Positions 6,399 through 6,399 of a DNA stretch of 6,399 bases are shown here, piece after piece. The translations under genes and the position numbers were made by a program. The stretch is from the NCBI GenBank assembly GCA_045133915.1, contig JBGUUX010000014.1, positions 1 through 6,399 on the forward strand. Direction: 5' to 3'. Numbering within the stretch: position 1 is the first letter of the stretch; each line of letters starts with the position of its first letter. This DNA comes from RGIG7300 sp045133915 (GTDB taxonomy: Bacteria > Bacillota > Clostridia > Oscillospirales > CAG-272). The notes under the pieces are model-generated. The model had not been told where the DNA came from. It did no database searches and was given only the letters and a program-made list of their open reading frames with translations.

Positions 6399-6399
6399 G

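Overview
The window looks like chromosomal DNA of a low-to-mid GC member of the Clostridia, most likely an Oscillospiraceae/Ruminococcaceae-type gut anaerobe. The evidence is the Firmicutes-like EF-Tu sequence, paired VanZ-family membrane proteins, GGAGG ribosome binding sites, a sigma-A type promoter, and a large BspA-type leucine-rich-repeat protein ending in SLH domains. The taxonomic call is an inference from protein style, not a search result.

Layout, all genes on the + strand. (1) 1-780: the 3' two thirds of tuf (EF-Tu), cut by the window edge and closed by a 26-bp perfect palindromic terminator (800-825). (2) 844-1344 and 1325-1795: two paralogous VanZ-family membrane proteins overlapping by 20 bp, so probably translationally coupled, ending in an intrinsic terminator (1771-1817). 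(3) A strong promoter (TTGACA, 17-bp spacer, TAAAAT) whose -35 box lies inside the terminator's 3' arm. It drives a large secreted surface protein, 1865-6255. (4) 6256-6399: no gene, but three consecutive hairpins. The first carries its T-run on the minus strand, so it probably terminates a convergent gene beyond the right edge.

The surface-protein gene is the main item. It has a signal peptide, about 30 BspA-type leucine-rich repeats in three modules, two Ig-like (Big_3-like) spacers and three C-terminal SLH domains for cell-wall anchoring. Its reading frame is broken once, at about 2696. Restoring one base gives a continuous protein of about 1463 residues with a perfect repeat across the junction. 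As sequenced, the N-terminal part (295 aa) has the signal peptide but no wall anchor, and the C-terminal part has the anchor but no signal peptide.

The three units (tuf, vanZ pair, surface protein) look independently transcribed. Nothing shows that they work in one pathway, beyond the VanZ-like and SLH proteins both acting at the cell envelope. I saw no CRISPR array, tRNA, rRNA, transposase or phage gene. I did not identify a clearly new biological system.
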